DNA of 64,000 bases from Pseudogracilibacillus sp. (lineage in GTDB: Bacteria; Bacillota; Bacilli; Bacillales; Amphibacillaceae). The notes below the pieces were generated by a model, which was not told where the DNA came from, ran no database searches, and was given only the letters and a program-made list of their open reading frames with translations. Made by a program: the position numbers and the translations under genes. The stretch spans positions 124,001 to 188,000 of the forward strand of contig JAPFDT010000025.1 of the NCBI GenBank assembly GCA_026169815.1, given 5' to 3'. Below, one piece after another: positions 27,997 through 37,622 of this stretch; positions within the stretch are counted from its first letter, which is position 1; each line of letters starts with the position of its first letter.

Positions 27997-29619
27997 ATGC
28001 AAATAAAACCGATTCACATTACGAATAACAATCGTTTAATTCGTCATTATCGTAAAGAACGAGATGATATTATGAAATACTTTGATTATACACCTTTTGC
28101 TGATTTTGCATTACGGGCACAACATATAGATAATCGTATGTATGATAGAGATACATTAACAACTATGCTACATAAAATGAATCATCAATGGGGAGCTCCT
28201 GCTTCAACACTTAAACAAGTTGAGCGCCTACGTGATGAATCCAGTGTCGTCGTTGTCGGGGGACAGCAAGCAGGCTTATTAACAGGTCCTTTATATTCTA
28301 TTAATAAATTAATTTCAATCGTTCGTTTAGCGAAAGAACAAGAGGACAAATTAAACCGTCCTGTTATTCCTATCTTTTGGATTGCAGGAGAAGATCATGA
28401 TTTAGAGGAAATTAATCATATTTTTTCTAGTGAAAATAACGCTATTTATAAACATCGCTTCCAAAGTGAATTAAATAATAAAAAATCAATTACACATATA
28501 AATTTAAATCAGGATGAAGCAGAAGCATGGATTAAAGCAGCTTTTGCTGATTTACAAGAGACTACTTATACAAAAAGTGTCTACGAAAAAGTTGTTCAGT
28601 GCTTAGAACTTTCAGAAACGTATGTGGATTTCTTTGCTCGACTCATATTTGAGTTGTTTCCTGATGAGGGTATTGTCTTAATTGATTCTGCACATGAAGA
28701 TGTTAGACGAATGGAAAGTGATTTTTTCCAGTTACTCATTACAAACCAAGAATCAATTGCAAAATCAGTTTATAATACAGAACAAAAATTGATACAAATG
28801 GGGTATGACATCCCGTTAGATACTGAGATGGATGATGTACATTTATTTTATCATGATGAGTATAATGAAAGAATTTTATTGAAAAGAGAAGGAAATGATT
28901 GGGTAGGGAAAAATGATGAAGTGTCATTAACGACTAATGAGATTGTCGCTCTGGCAACAGATCATCCAGAACGTTTAAGTAATAACGTTGTAACAAGACC
29001 GTTAACTCAAGAGTTTTTATTTCCGACATTAGCTTTCGTTGGTGGGGATGGAGAGATTAGTTATTGGGCAACGTTAAAAGAAGCTTTCCATGAAGTAGGT
29101 TTTGAGATGCCGCCAGTTGTACCAAGAATGTCATTTACGTATCAAACAGAACGTATTAGTAAATTGTTAGAAGCACGTGCTCTTGAAGTTGAGACAGTTA
29201 TTGAACATGACCTTGATGAAAGACGGATGAGTTGGTTAACAAATCAAACGACACCGCCTGTTGAACGAATATTTCAAGAAGCTCATGAAAAAATTGCTGC
29301 TATCCATGTACCTTTACAACACCTAGCAGAAGAGATGAATATGGGATTAGAAGCAGAAGCGGAAAAAAATTATAATTATATGAGAAGTAATCTTGAGTAT
29401 TTAAAACGTAAAATGGAGCAGAAGCTATCAAAACGATTTGATCAAGAACTGTCCCAATTTGATGAATTACAAATGATGTTAAGGCCAAGTGGAGGATTGC
29501 AAGAAAGAACATGGAGTCCACTTCCGTTTGTAAATGAATATGGCGTATCCTTTTTAAGAAATTTAATAAATAATAGGAACTTGTCTGTAGAAGAAGATCA
29601 TTATTTAGTTAAGTTATAA
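27997..29619 (+). CDS. bshC: Bacillithiol biosynthesis cysteine-adding enzyme BshC
   Basis: Adds cysteine to glucosaminyl-malate in the last step of bacillithiol synthesis, the main low-molecular-weight thiol of bacilli. 540 residues (family about 540). Typical segments are VVVGGQQAGLLTGPLYSINKL, PIFWIAGEDHDLEEINH and FVGGDGEISYWATLKEAF, followed by a coiled-coil region near 440-510. AAAGGAG precedes the ATG. It lies directly upstream of mraZ, as yllA does in B. subtilis, but a terminator separates them. Confidence 0.96.
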   Translation: MQIKPIHITNNNRLIRHYRKERDDIMKYFDYTPFADFALRAQHIDNRMYDRDTLTTMLHKMNHQWGAPASTLKQVERLRDESSVVVVGGQQAGLLTGPLYSINKLISIVRLAKEQEDKLNRPVIPIFWIAGEDHDLEEINHIFSSENNAIYKHRFQSELNNKKSITHINLNQDEAEAWIKAAFADLQETTYTKSVYEKVVQCLELSETYVDFFARLIFELFPDEGIVLIDSAHEDVRRMESDFFQLLITNQESIAKSVYNTEQKLIQMGYDIPLDTEMDDVHLFYHDEYNERILLKREGNDWVGKNDEVSLTTNEIVALATDHPERLSNNVVTRPLTQEFLFPTLAFVGGDGEISYWATLKEAFHEVGFEMPPVVPRMSFTYQTERISKLLEARALEVETVIEHDLDERRMSWLTNQTTPPVERIFQEAHEKIAAIHVPLQHLAEEMNMGLEAEAEKNYNYMRSNLEYLKRKMEQKLSKRFDQELSQFDELQMMLRPSGGLQERTWSPLPFVNEYGVSFLRNLINNRNLSVEEDHYLVKL

Positions 29620-29639
29620 ACATGTGAATATGATATGAA

Positions 29640-29695
29640 GAAACGAGCGTTTTATTTAGTTTTTGTAGACTAAATAGAACGCTCGTTTCTTTTTA
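29640..29695 (+). terminator. Terminator after bshC
   Basis: Long stem GAAACGAGCGTT...ATTTAGT with ACTAAAT...AACGCTCGTTTC and a T5 run. It isolates the mra/dcw cluster from bshC. Confidence 0.92.
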
Positions 29696-29747
29696 ATGAC
29701 TAAAAAATGAACATAAATAAAAAATCAATAAAAAAATTATAAAAGAT

Positions 29748-29810
29748 GTGGAGGATTGTGGGGGATTGTGGTAGAATAAAAACATGCAAGTGGTAGGAAG
29801 TGGTGAATAG
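29748..29810 (+). promoter_or_regulatory. MraZ-box arrays at the mraZ promoter
   Basis: GTGG starts at 29748, 29758 and 29768 (GTGGAG, GTGGGG, GTGGTA), exactly 10 bp apart. A second pair follows at 29790 and 29800 (GTGGTA, GTGGTG), also 10 bp apart. MraZ is known to bind tandem GTGG[AT]G-type boxes on one face of the helix at its own promoter. A possible -10 (TAGAAT, 29772-29777) lies between the two groups. Confidence 0.8.
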
Positions 29811-29812
29811 GC

Positions 29813-30244
29813 ATGTTTATGGGAGAGTATCAACATAATATCGACACAAAAGGTCGGATGATTGTTCCTGCCAAGTTCCGTGAAGGACTAGGTGAGAGCT
29901 TTGTGTTGACTAGAGGACTTGACCAATGTTTATTTGCTTATCCAATGGAAGAATGGACACTATTAGAAGAGAAATTAAAGACATTACCTTTAACTAAAAA
30001 AGATGCTCGAACTTTTACTCGTTTTTTCTTTTCTGGTGCTGTTGAATGTGAAGTGGACAAGCAGGGAAGAATTAATATACCACAAACATTACGAACTTAT
30101 TCAGCAATTGAAAAGGAATGTATTGTAATAGGTGTTTCAAACCGAGTAGAAGTGTGGTCAAAAGATAAATGGGATGATTATGTGTCAGAGTCTGAATCGT
30201 CTTTTGAGGAATTAGCGGAAAATCTAATGGATTTTGATATTTAA
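29813..30244 (+). CDS. mraZ: Transcriptional regulator MraZ
   Basis: 143-residue AbrB-like ring-forming DNA-binding protein that regulates the division and wall cluster. Two SpoVT/AbrB-type repeats: [24 protein letters not shown] and [18 protein letters not shown]. The DxKGR/DxQGR signatures are both intact. Self-regulation is suggested by the GTGG arrays just upstream. 16 nt separate it from rsmH. Confidence 0.97.
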   Translation: MFMGEYQHNIDTKGRMIVPAKFREGLGESFVLTRGLDQCLFAYPMEEWTLLEEKLKTLPLTKKDARTFTRFFFSGAVECEVDKQGRINIPQTLRTYSAIEKECIVIGVSNRVEVWSKDKWDDYVSESESSFEELAENLMDFDI

Positions 30245-30260
30245 AAAAGGTTGTGAGGTA

Positions 30261-31241
30261 ATGGAAAAAAAAGCACATGAAAGTGTGTTAAAAAAAGAGA
30301 CAATAGAAAGTTTACATATAAAACATGATGGTATTTATGTTGATTGTACGTTAGGTCGTGCAGGACATGCTAAAGAAATTGCATCACAATTAAGTGAACA
30401 AGGCACATTAATTGGATTTGATCAAGATATCGAAGCAATCGATGCAGCTAAAAAAATATTACCAGCTGAAAAGACATTGTTAATCCATGCTAACTTCAGA
30501 CAATTAAAAGCCGAATTATTAAAAAGAGAAATTACTTCAGTTGATGGATTTTTATTTGATTTAGGCGTATCTTCACCACAATTAGATGAAGGTGAGCGAG
30601 GCTTCAGTTATCAACATGATGCAACACTTGATATGAGAATGGATCAACGACAAGACTTAACTGCATACGATATTGTAAACACATGGACATATGAACAAAT
30701 GGTGCGAATATTTTTTACATATGGAGAAGAGAAGTTTTCAAAACAGATTGCACGGATAATTGAAAGAAACCGTGAATCAGCACCAATTACAACAACACAT
30801 GAACTCGTTGAACTAATTAAAGAAGCGATACCAGCTCCAGCACGTCGTAAAGGAGGGCATCCGGCGAAACGGATTTTTCAAGCTTTACGAATTGCTGTAA
30901 ATGATGAGCTTAATAGCTTTAATGATGCACTACATCAGGCTGCCGAGTTAATAAGTGTAGGTGGTAGAGTGTCTGTTATTACCTTTCATTCGTTAGAAGA
31001 TAGAATATGTAAACAAGCGTTTCAAAAATGGAGTTCTGAAAAACGAGTTCCTCGAGGATTACCAATTATACCCGAGGAATTTAAAGCACCATTTAAACGA
31101 ATTTCGCGAAAACCAATATTACCTAATGAAGAAGAAATTGCAACGAATCGACGTTCAAGATCAGCAAAATTACGAGTCGTCGAAAAAATAAAAGAGTGGG
31201 ATAAATCATTTGCACACGAGGAAGGGTGGAGAAATAAGTGA
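30261..31241 (+). CDS. rsmH: 16S rRNA m4C1402 methyltransferase RsmH (MraW)
   Basis: 326 residues. SAM site [15 protein letters not shown], then [19 protein letters not shown] and the C-terminal [12 protein letters not shown], all typical of RsmH. The start is the ATG at 30261 ([10 protein letters not shown]) after GTGAGG. The stop overlaps the GTG of ftsL by 4 nt. Confidence 0.96.
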   Translation: MEKKAHESVLKKETIESLHIKHDGIYVDCTLGRAGHAKEIASQLSEQGTLIGFDQDIEAIDAAKKILPAEKTLLIHANFRQLKAELLKREITSVDGFLFDLGVSSPQLDEGERGFSYQHDATLDMRMDQRQDLTAYDIVNTWTYEQMVRIFFTYGEEKFSKQIARIIERNRESAPITTTHELVELIKEAIPAPARRKGGHPAKRIFQALRIAVNDELNSFNDALHQAAELISVGGRVSVITFHSLEDRICKQAFQKWSSEKRVPRGLPIIPEEFKAPFKRISRKPILPNEEEIATNRRSRSAKLRVVEKIKEWDKSFAHEEGWRNK

Positions 31242-31612
31242 ATACAAATCATGCGAAAACTTGGCAACGTGAGCACCATCATGCACCACAAAGCCAACAA
31301 ACAAAAAAGGTTGTTATTGTAAGGAAAAACGGAGGAATCACACAAGGGGAAAAAATAATTTATGGTTTTTTCGCTTCAGTTCTTGTAGCAGCTGGCTTGT
31401 ATATTGTTTCTTATTCCTCTAGTCTTGATACATTAAATCGAGATGTGCAAGGTTTAGATACTCAAGTACAGCATATGAAAGCAGAAAATCAAGATTTATC
31501 ATTTGAAGTCCGTGAATTAAGTAAACCAGAACGTATTACGAAAATTGCACGCGAAAATGGTTTAAAAATTCAAGATGCTCAAGTTAAACGAGCGGTACAT
31601 GGCATAGAATAG
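31238..31612 (+). CDS. ftsL: Cell division protein FtsL
   Basis: 124-residue bitopic division protein: basic cytosolic part (1-40), one membrane helix (about 42-62) and an extracellular leucine-zipper-like coil (about 65-110) that pairs with DivIC and DivIB. GTG start overlapping the rsmH stop, with GGGTGG upstream. Position between rsmH and pbpB is diagnostic since the sequence is poorly conserved. Confidence 0.9.
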   Translation: MNTNHAKTWQREHHHAPQSQQTKKVVIVRKNGGITQGEKIIYGFFASVLVAAGLYIVSYSSSLDTLNRDVQGLDTQVQHMKAENQDLSFEVRELSKPERITKIARENGLKIQDAQVKRAVHGIE

Positions 31613-31627
31613 TCAGGATGAGATGAA

Positions 31628-33817
31628 ATGCAAAAAAAGAAACAAACGAACGTTATGACACTCGTCTTTATGTTACTCTTTTTATTAGCTTTTTTAATCA
31701 TTATGGGCAGATACATGTATATTCAAATGACGGGTGAAGCGAATAAAGTTTCTTTAACAGAATGGGCGAATGAATTACGAGAAACGTCAATTACCTTATC
31801 AGCTGAACGAGGTAAAATTTATGATAATAACGGCATGATGTTAGCATATAACCGACCAACATATCGGGTATATGCTATTCTTGACCCTGAATATACTGTT
31901 AATCCCGATGAACCCATGCACATAATAGATGCTGAAAAAACAGCAGAACAGCTATCAGCGGTTATTAATATTGATAAAAAGGAAATCGTTGAGAAAATTA
32001 AAAGTGGTCAAAAAGAGGAACGATTCCAAGTTGAATTTGGAAAAGAGGGAAAAAACCTTCCACAAGAAGTAATGGAAAAAATAGCAGAACAAGAAATTCC
32101 AGGTATTAATTTCATAGAAGATTCTATGCGTTATTATCCTAATGGTATGTTTGCTTCACACATTTTAGGTTTTGCAAGAAATGATGACAAAGATGAGTTA
32201 ATTGGCATTGCTGGAATAGAAAATGAAAAAGATGAAATACTCGGTGGAACAGATGGATATATCCGTTATAAACGAGATAAATACGACAAAAAGTTATTAA
32301 ATGCTGATGAAGTCGTAAAGTCACCAGAAAATGGAGATGACATTTATCTTACCATCGATCAAAAAATTCAAACATTATTAGAAGATGTTATGTCACAAGT
32401 AGATGAACAATATAGTCCGAAGCGAATAACCGCTGTTGTAATGAACCCTAAAACGGGTGAAGTTTTAGCTATGAGTAACAGACCGAGCTATAATCCTAAC
32501 AAGCCGGAAGATATTAAGAATTGGTATAATGATGTCATTTCTACACCAGTAGAACCAGGTTCGACAATAAAAATGTTTACATGGGCAGCAGCGATAGAAG
32601 AAGGTGTTTATAAAGGTTCAGATACATTTCAATCAGGTAAATATAGTATAAACCCTAAAGTTGAAACCATTAATGACCATAACCAAGGAAAAGGTTGGGG
32701 GAAAATTGATTTTGATGAAGGTTTTCGTAGATCTTCAAACGTAGCGGCATCGAAATTGGTTTGGGAGAATATGGGTACAGATGAGTTTTTAGAGTATATA
32801 AAAGCCTTTGATTTTGATGAACCAACTAATATTGATTTACCGAGTGAAGTGGCAGGTAAAGTTCTATATGATTGGCCTTCTGAGAAGTTACGTGCAGCAT
32901 TTGGGCAAGGAAGTACAGTAACGCCAATTCAACAAATGAAAGCAGCGACAGCTATTGTAAATGGTGGCGACATGATGCAACCTTATATTATCGATAAGAT
33001 AATAGACTCTAATACGGGAAAAGTTATCGAAGAAAAAAGTCCACAAATCGTAGGGACGCCAATTTCTGAGAGTACTGCTGATCAAATGATGGATTTACTT
33101 GATAGTGCTGTAAATCAAGATGATGGAACAGGTAAACCATATCGTTTAGATAATTATTCCGTTATTGGAAAAACAGGGACAGCACAAATTCCCAATCCTG
33201 AAGGCTCTGGATATTTACCTGGAAATGAAAACAATATATTTTCCTTTTTAGGAATGGCACCGAAAGAAAACCCGCAAATTTTAATGCATGTTTCGGTTAC
33301 GCAACCTGAATTAAAAGACGATGCACGAGGTTCTGATCCCGTATCATTCATCTTCAATAATGTAATGGAAAATGGTTTGCATTACTTAAATATTGAACCA
33401 GATAAAGACAAAGTAATCGATCCGATCGAATCAAATGAGTTTCCATCGATAGAAGGAAAAAATACAAAAGATATTAAAAAACAATTAGAAGAAAGTAAAT
33501 TGGAAGTTGTATTCGTTGGGGATGGTAAGAAGGTTGTCGCAGCAAGTGTAGAAGAAGGAATAGAAATCTTCCCATCACAAAAAGTAATCATCGTAACAGA
33601 TAAAGCGACAATGCCCAATATAAAAGGCTGGTCAGAAAGAGATGTTCTATCTTTAGCTAGCTTATTAGAATTAGACGTAGAGATAAAAGGCAGTGGCTTT
33701 GTGACGAACCAATCGATTAAAAAAGACACTAAAATCAAGGGAAATATGAAACTTGGAGTGACCTTAGGCTCTTCGGCTAATAAAGAAGAGAAAGAGAAGG
33801 AAAAATCGAAAAAATAA
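31628..33817 (+). CDS. pbpB: Septal transpeptidase PBP2B
   Basis: Class B penicillin-binding protein of the divisome, partner of FtsW. 729 residues: N-terminal membrane anchor (about 10-30), dimerisation domain, transpeptidase domain with E-P-G-S-T-I-K (active Ser), S-S-N and K-T-G-T-A, then two C-terminal PASTA repeats starting near EFPSIEGKN and MPNIKGWSE. A Lys/Glu-rich tail ends it. An ATG follows the AGGATGAGATG stretch. Distinguished from spoVD by cluster order and the paired PASTA repeats. Confidence 0.95.
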   Translation: MQKKKQTNVMTLVFMLLFLLAFLIIMGRYMYIQMTGEANKVSLTEWANELRETSITLSAERGKIYDNNGMMLAYNRPTYRVYAILDPEYTVNPDEPMHIIDAEKTAEQLSAVINIDKKEIVEKIKSGQKEERFQVEFGKEGKNLPQEVMEKIAEQEIPGINFIEDSMRYYPNGMFASHILGFARNDDKDELIGIAGIENEKDEILGGTDGYIRYKRDKYDKKLLNADEVVKSPENGDDIYLTIDQKIQTLLEDVMSQVDEQYSPKRITAVVMNPKTGEVLAMSNRPSYNPNKPEDIKNWYNDVISTPVEPGSTIKMFTWAAAIEEGVYKGSDTFQSGKYSINPKVETINDHNQGKGWGKIDFDEGFRRSSNVAASKLVWENMGTDEFLEYIKAFDFDEPTNIDLPSEVAGKVLYDWPSEKLRAAFGQGSTVTPIQQMKAATAIVNGGDMMQPYIIDKIIDSNTGKVIEEKSPQIVGTPISESTADQMMDLLDSAVNQDDGTGKPYRLDNYSVIGKTGTAQIPNPEGSGYLPGNENNIFSFLGMAPKENPQILMHVSVTQPELKDDARGSDPVSFIFNNVMENGLHYLNIEPDKDKVIDPIESNEFPSIEGKNTKDIKKQLEESKLEVVFVGDGKKVVAASVEEGIEIFPSQKVIIVTDKATMPNIKGWSERDVLSLASLLELDVEIKGSGFVTNQSIKKDTKIKGNMKLGVTLGSSANKEEKEKEKSKK

Positions 33818-33884
33818 ATACTCGAAGCAATTTTTATAAAAAAGTATTTGACTTTCCATGCTAATTTTATAGAAGCATTTTAAC

Positions 33885-33921
33885 AATAACCTCTCATTTA
33901 GATAGATGGGAGGTTATTTTG
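33885..33921 (+). terminator. Terminator between pbpB and spoVD
   Basis: AATAACCTCTCAT (33885-33897) pairs with ATGGGAGGTTATT (33906-33918) with one G-T pair and is followed by T. It separates vegetative pbpB from sporulation-specific spoVD. Confidence 0.8.
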
Positions 33922-33969
33922 TATGAGTTAATTAATTATCCAGTTGCTATAAATAGAGATAGTGATTCG

Positions 33970-33999
33970 TTCTATTAAAATAATGAAAATCATATAGTA
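33970..33999 (+). promoter_or_regulatory. SigE-like promoter of spoVD
   Basis: TTCTATT (33970-33976), 14-bp spacer, CATATAGTA (33991-33999), 36 nt before the spoVD start. Same architecture as the gerR site. B. subtilis spoVD is SigE-dependent. Confidence 0.65.
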
Positions 34000-34034
34000 A
34001 ATACAAGTTATCATTCATAAGGAGTTATTAATAT

Positions 34035-35963
34035 ATGAAAAAATACGTATCTACTATGTTAATAAGAAAACGAATTTTATTTACACTATTATTATTTTGT
34101 TTCATTATTTTAGCGATGATTATACGGCTAGCGTATGTGCAATTTATGATGTCGGAGGAAATATCTGATAAAGCAGAAGATTTATGGTTGAGGGATATCG
34201 TTTTTCAACCAGAAAGAGGGGAAATACTTGATCGGAATATGAACTATTTAACGAAGAATGTATCTGCAGCATCTGTTATCGTTATTCCGCGCCAAGTAAA
34301 AGATGTTGATCGAACAGCAGAAGAATTGGCAAAAATATTACACCTTTCCGAAGAAAAGGCATATGAATATGTTACTAAAAACACATCAAGTGTCAGTATT
34401 CACCCTAAAGGAAGAAAAATTACTAAAGAACAAGAGCAAGCATTAACGCAATTACATTTACCTGGAATATATTTAGCAAAAGATTCAAAACGCTTTTATC
34501 CAAACGATGCTTATTTAGCTCATGTATTAGGTTTTACAGGAATTGATAATCAAGGTTTAATGGGATTAGAACAACAATATGATGATCATTTTAAAGGAGA
34601 AGCAGGAAGTTTATCTTATTATTCCGATGCAAAAGGAAAGAAAATAACTGATTCATCTAATCAATACACACCACCTAAAGATGGTAAACATTTAAAAACA
34701 ACGATAGATTTAGATGTGCAAACGATTATGGAAAGGGAATTAGATGTAGCTGAAATTAAATATAATCCAGATGGTGCTTTAGCGATTGCGGTTAATCCAA
34801 AGACAGGAGCAGTGCTGGGGATGTCATCTAGACCAAATTTTAATCCTGAAAACTATAATGAAGTGAATCCAGATATTTTTGATCGTAATTTACCAATATG
34901 GAGCACATTTGAACCTGGTTCTACTTTTAAAATCATTACATTGGCCGCCGCATTAGAAGAACAAGCAGTCGATTTACATAAAGACACATATCATGATAAA
35001 GGACATATACATGTCGGTGGAGCGAAATTACGTTGTTGGAAATCTGGTGGGCATGGGAAGCAAACAATAATGGAAGTTGCTGAAAACTCATGTAACCCAG
35101 GTTTCGTTCATATAGGCTCTAAACTAGGAAAAGAAAAGTTGTTTTCATATATTAGGAATTTTGGTTTTGGATCAAAAACAGGTATCGACTTACAAGGTGA
35201 AGGTAGTGGTATATTATTTAACCTCGATCAAGTTGGACCTGTTGAATTAGCAACAACATCATTTGGTCAAGGAGTTTCAGTAACGCCTATTCAACAAGTG
35301 ATGGCAGTCGCAGCTGTAGTTAATGGCGGATATTTATATGAGCCTTATATTGCCGAATCTTGGATTGATCCTGTCACAAAAGAAGTTATCGAACATCAAG
35401 AGCCGACACTACAATCTAGAGTAATCTCTTCTGAAACTTCAAAAGAAATGCGAAAGACATTAGAGTCCGTTGTCGCTAAAGGGACTGGACGTCCAGCCTA
35501 TGTTGATGGATATCGTGTTGGTGGAAAGACAGGAACAGCGCAAAAAGTTGGTGCAGATGGCAGGTATATGACGAATAATCATATCGTATCCTTTATTGGT
35601 TTTGCTCCAGCAGATGATCCAGAAATTGTTGTCCTTGTTTCAATCGATAATCCGAAAAACACTATTCAATTTGGTGGAGTAGTTGCAGCTCCAATTGTTG
35701 GTAATATAATCCAAGATAGTTTGCAGATGATGAATGTACCTATCCGTAAATCAGGTTTAGATAAAGAGTACACATGGCCAGAGGAACCTAAAGTAGAAGT
35801 TCCCGATTTAGTAGGCTTAACGAAAGATGATATATTACAAGATTTATCGAATTTTTCTATTGATGTACATGGTCATGGAGATTATGTAAAAGATCAATCC
35901 CCTGAAGCGGGAGTAAAAGTAGATGACGGTTCTACAATACGAGTTTATTTATCCGATAAATGA
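34035..35963 (+). CDS. spoVD: Sporulation transpeptidase SpoVD
   Basis: Class B penicillin-binding protein for spore cortex synthesis, working with SpoVE. 642 residues: membrane helix (about 14-34), the RGEILDRN-type segment, transpeptidase motifs E-P-G-S-T-F-K, S-C-N (in ENSCNPGF) and K-T-G-T-A, and a single C-terminal PASTA domain (from about VEVPDLVGL). The S-C-N motif, with Cys, is the known SpoVD feature thought to form a redox-sensitive disulfide. Start ATG after AAGGAG. Confidence 0.95.
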   Translation: MKKYVSTMLIRKRILFTLLLFCFIILAMIIRLAYVQFMMSEEISDKAEDLWLRDIVFQPERGEILDRNMNYLTKNVSAASVIVIPRQVKDVDRTAEELAKILHLSEEKAYEYVTKNTSSVSIHPKGRKITKEQEQALTQLHLPGIYLAKDSKRFYPNDAYLAHVLGFTGIDNQGLMGLEQQYDDHFKGEAGSLSYYSDAKGKKITDSSNQYTPPKDGKHLKTTIDLDVQTIMERELDVAEIKYNPDGALAIAVNPKTGAVLGMSSRPNFNPENYNEVNPDIFDRNLPIWSTFEPGSTFKIITLAAALEEQAVDLHKDTYHDKGHIHVGGAKLRCWKSGGHGKQTIMEVAENSCNPGFVHIGSKLGKEKLFSYIRNFGFGSKTGIDLQGEGSGILFNLDQVGPVELATTSFGQGVSVTPIQQVMAVAAVVNGGYLYEPYIAESWIDPVTKEVIEHQEPTLQSRVISSETSKEMRKTLESVVAKGTGRPAYVDGYRVGGKTGTAQKVGADGRYMTNNHIVSFIGFAPADDPEIVVLVSIDNPKNTIQFGGVVAAPIVGNIIQDSLQMMNVPIRKSGLDKEYTWPEEPKVEVPDLVGLTKDDILQDLSNFSIDVHGHGDYVKDQSPEAGVKVDDGSTIRVYLSDK

Positions 35964-35984
35964 ATCGTGCATTTGTAAAAAATC

Positions 35985-35993
35985 TGCTATAAT
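35985..35993 (+). promoter_or_regulatory. Extended -10 promoter candidate for murF-mraY-murD
   Basis: TGCTATAAT (TGNTATAAT extended -10) 22 nt after the spoVD stop; no good -35. It would give vegetative expression to murF, which otherwise lies behind the sporulation gene spoVD. Confidence 0.5.
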
Positions 35994-36123
35994 ATATAAG
36001 ATTGTGAAAAAGAAGCAATAAATGAAATGTATCAAATAAAAAGCATTTTAATTTAAATTGAAAATGACAAAAATGAATCTATTTCCAAAGCAATGATACA
36101 TTACAACAGAAAGGACTTTACAC

Positions 36124-37482
36124 ATGTTATGTACATTTGATTTTTTACAAGATATATTCCCTAATAGACAGGGAACCAAAAATGAAGATAAAATAATTCA
36201 TGGCATAATGACAGATAGTCGCCAACAACATGATCATGCTTTATTTATTCCAATTATTGGAGAGAATTTCGATGCTCATAAATTTATCGAACAAGCAAAG
36301 GCAAAAGGAGCAATTGCTACTTTATGGGATAAACAACACCCAGTCCCAGAAGAGTTATTAACTGAAATGACGTTTTATGTTGTAGAAGATACGTTAAAAG
36401 CGTTGCAGACTCTTGCTTATGCTTATCGAAAAAAGGTTAACCCATTTGTGATTGGGATAACAGGATCTAATGGGAAAACGACAACAAAAGATATGTTGTA
36501 TGCAGTTTTAAAGCAACAGTACCGTACACATGCAACGAAAGGTAATTTCAACAATGATATAGGTTTACCTTTAACCATTTTACAAATGGAAGCTGAAACT
36601 GAAGTGTTGATATTAGAAATGGGTATGAATGATTTTGGTGAAATTGATTTATTAACAAAAATAGCTGAGCCAAACTATGCAATTATTACAAATGTTGGTG
36701 AGTCACATATTGAACACTTAGGCTCGCGAGAAGGAATTGCTCAAGCAAAAGCAGAAATCATAAATGGACTGCTAGATAATGGCTTACTAATTCGAGATGG
36801 AGATGAGCCATTACTAGACTCATATAATAATAATGAACATGTCATTCGTTGTGGATATCAGGGGACAAATGATGTTATATTAAGTGAAGTACGAATTTCT
36901 ACAGAAGGCACAACATTTTCTTTAAACAATAAGGAAACTTATACAATACCATTATTAGGAAAACACCATGCTTTAAATGCTAGTTATGCCATCACGCTAG
37001 CGAAAGAGTTAGCGATGGAACAAACATTAATTCAATCAGGTTTAAATCAATTAGAACATTCTTCTATGCGTTTTGAGAGAATCATAGGGAAAAATAACGT
37101 CACGCTAATAAATGATGCTTATAATGCTTCACCTACATCGATGATTGGCGCAATTAATGTTGTAAAAGAATTAGATGAATATGAAAGACGGATAGTTGTG
37201 CTTGGAGATATACTAGAGCTTGGTGATTTTTCAGAAATACTTCATCAATCTGTTGCAGAAGTAATTGAACGACCAATTGATGTTGTATATACTTATGGTG
37301 ATGCAGCAAAAATTATTACGACAACGATAAAAGAAAAACAGTTAGACATCGTAGCAAATCATTTTACTAATCGAACAGAATTACAAACTAGATTAGAAAA
37401 AGAAGCTGAAAAATCAACTATTATATTATTTAAAGCCTCAAGAGGTATGGCATTTGAAAAGCTCGTTGAAACATTAAGATAA
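36124..37482 (+). CDS. murF: UDP-N-acetylmuramoyl-tripeptide--D-Ala-D-Ala ligase
   Basis: Cytosolic Mur ligase adding D-Ala-D-Ala to the UDP-MurNAc tripeptide. 452 residues. ATP loop [13 protein letters not shown], then KGNFNNDIGLPLTIL, which is specific to MurF (MurE has different residues here), and LINDAYNASPTSM near the end of the central domain. Start ATG after AAAGGAC. In B. subtilis murE occupies the place after spoVD; here murF takes it and no murE is present. Confidence 0.93.
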   Translation: MLCTFDFLQDIFPNRQGTKNEDKIIHGIMTDSRQQHDHALFIPIIGENFDAHKFIEQAKAKGAIATLWDKQHPVPEELLTEMTFYVVEDTLKALQTLAYAYRKKVNPFVIGITGSNGKTTTKDMLYAVLKQQYRTHATKGNFNNDIGLPLTILQMEAETEVLILEMGMNDFGEIDLLTKIAEPNYAIITNVGESHIEHLGSREGIAQAKAEIINGLLDNGLLIRDGDEPLLDSYNNNEHVIRCGYQGTNDVILSEVRISTEGTTFSLNNKETYTIPLLGKHHALNASYAITLAKELAMEQTLIQSGLNQLEHSSMRFERIIGKNNVTLINDAYNASPTSMIGAINVVKELDEYERRIVVLGDILELGDFSEILHQSVAEVIERPIDVVYTYGDAAKIITTTIKEKQLDIVANHFTNRTELQTRLEKEAEKSTIILFKASRGMAFEKLVETLR

Positions 37483-37622
37483 TACATGTATCATAGTGAT
37501 GATTTTAGTGATGCTCTAAACTAAATGTAAGAGAAACTAGTAAATGTAAAAAGTATGCTAAAGCATATGACAAATATAGAACTGAGATAATCGGACGGTT
37601 ATGGTAGGAGGAGAAGTACAAG

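Noticed and set aside
33382-33738. 118-codon minus-strand frame inside pbpB
   Set aside because: Shadow of the PASTA-domain coding sequence; no independent support.
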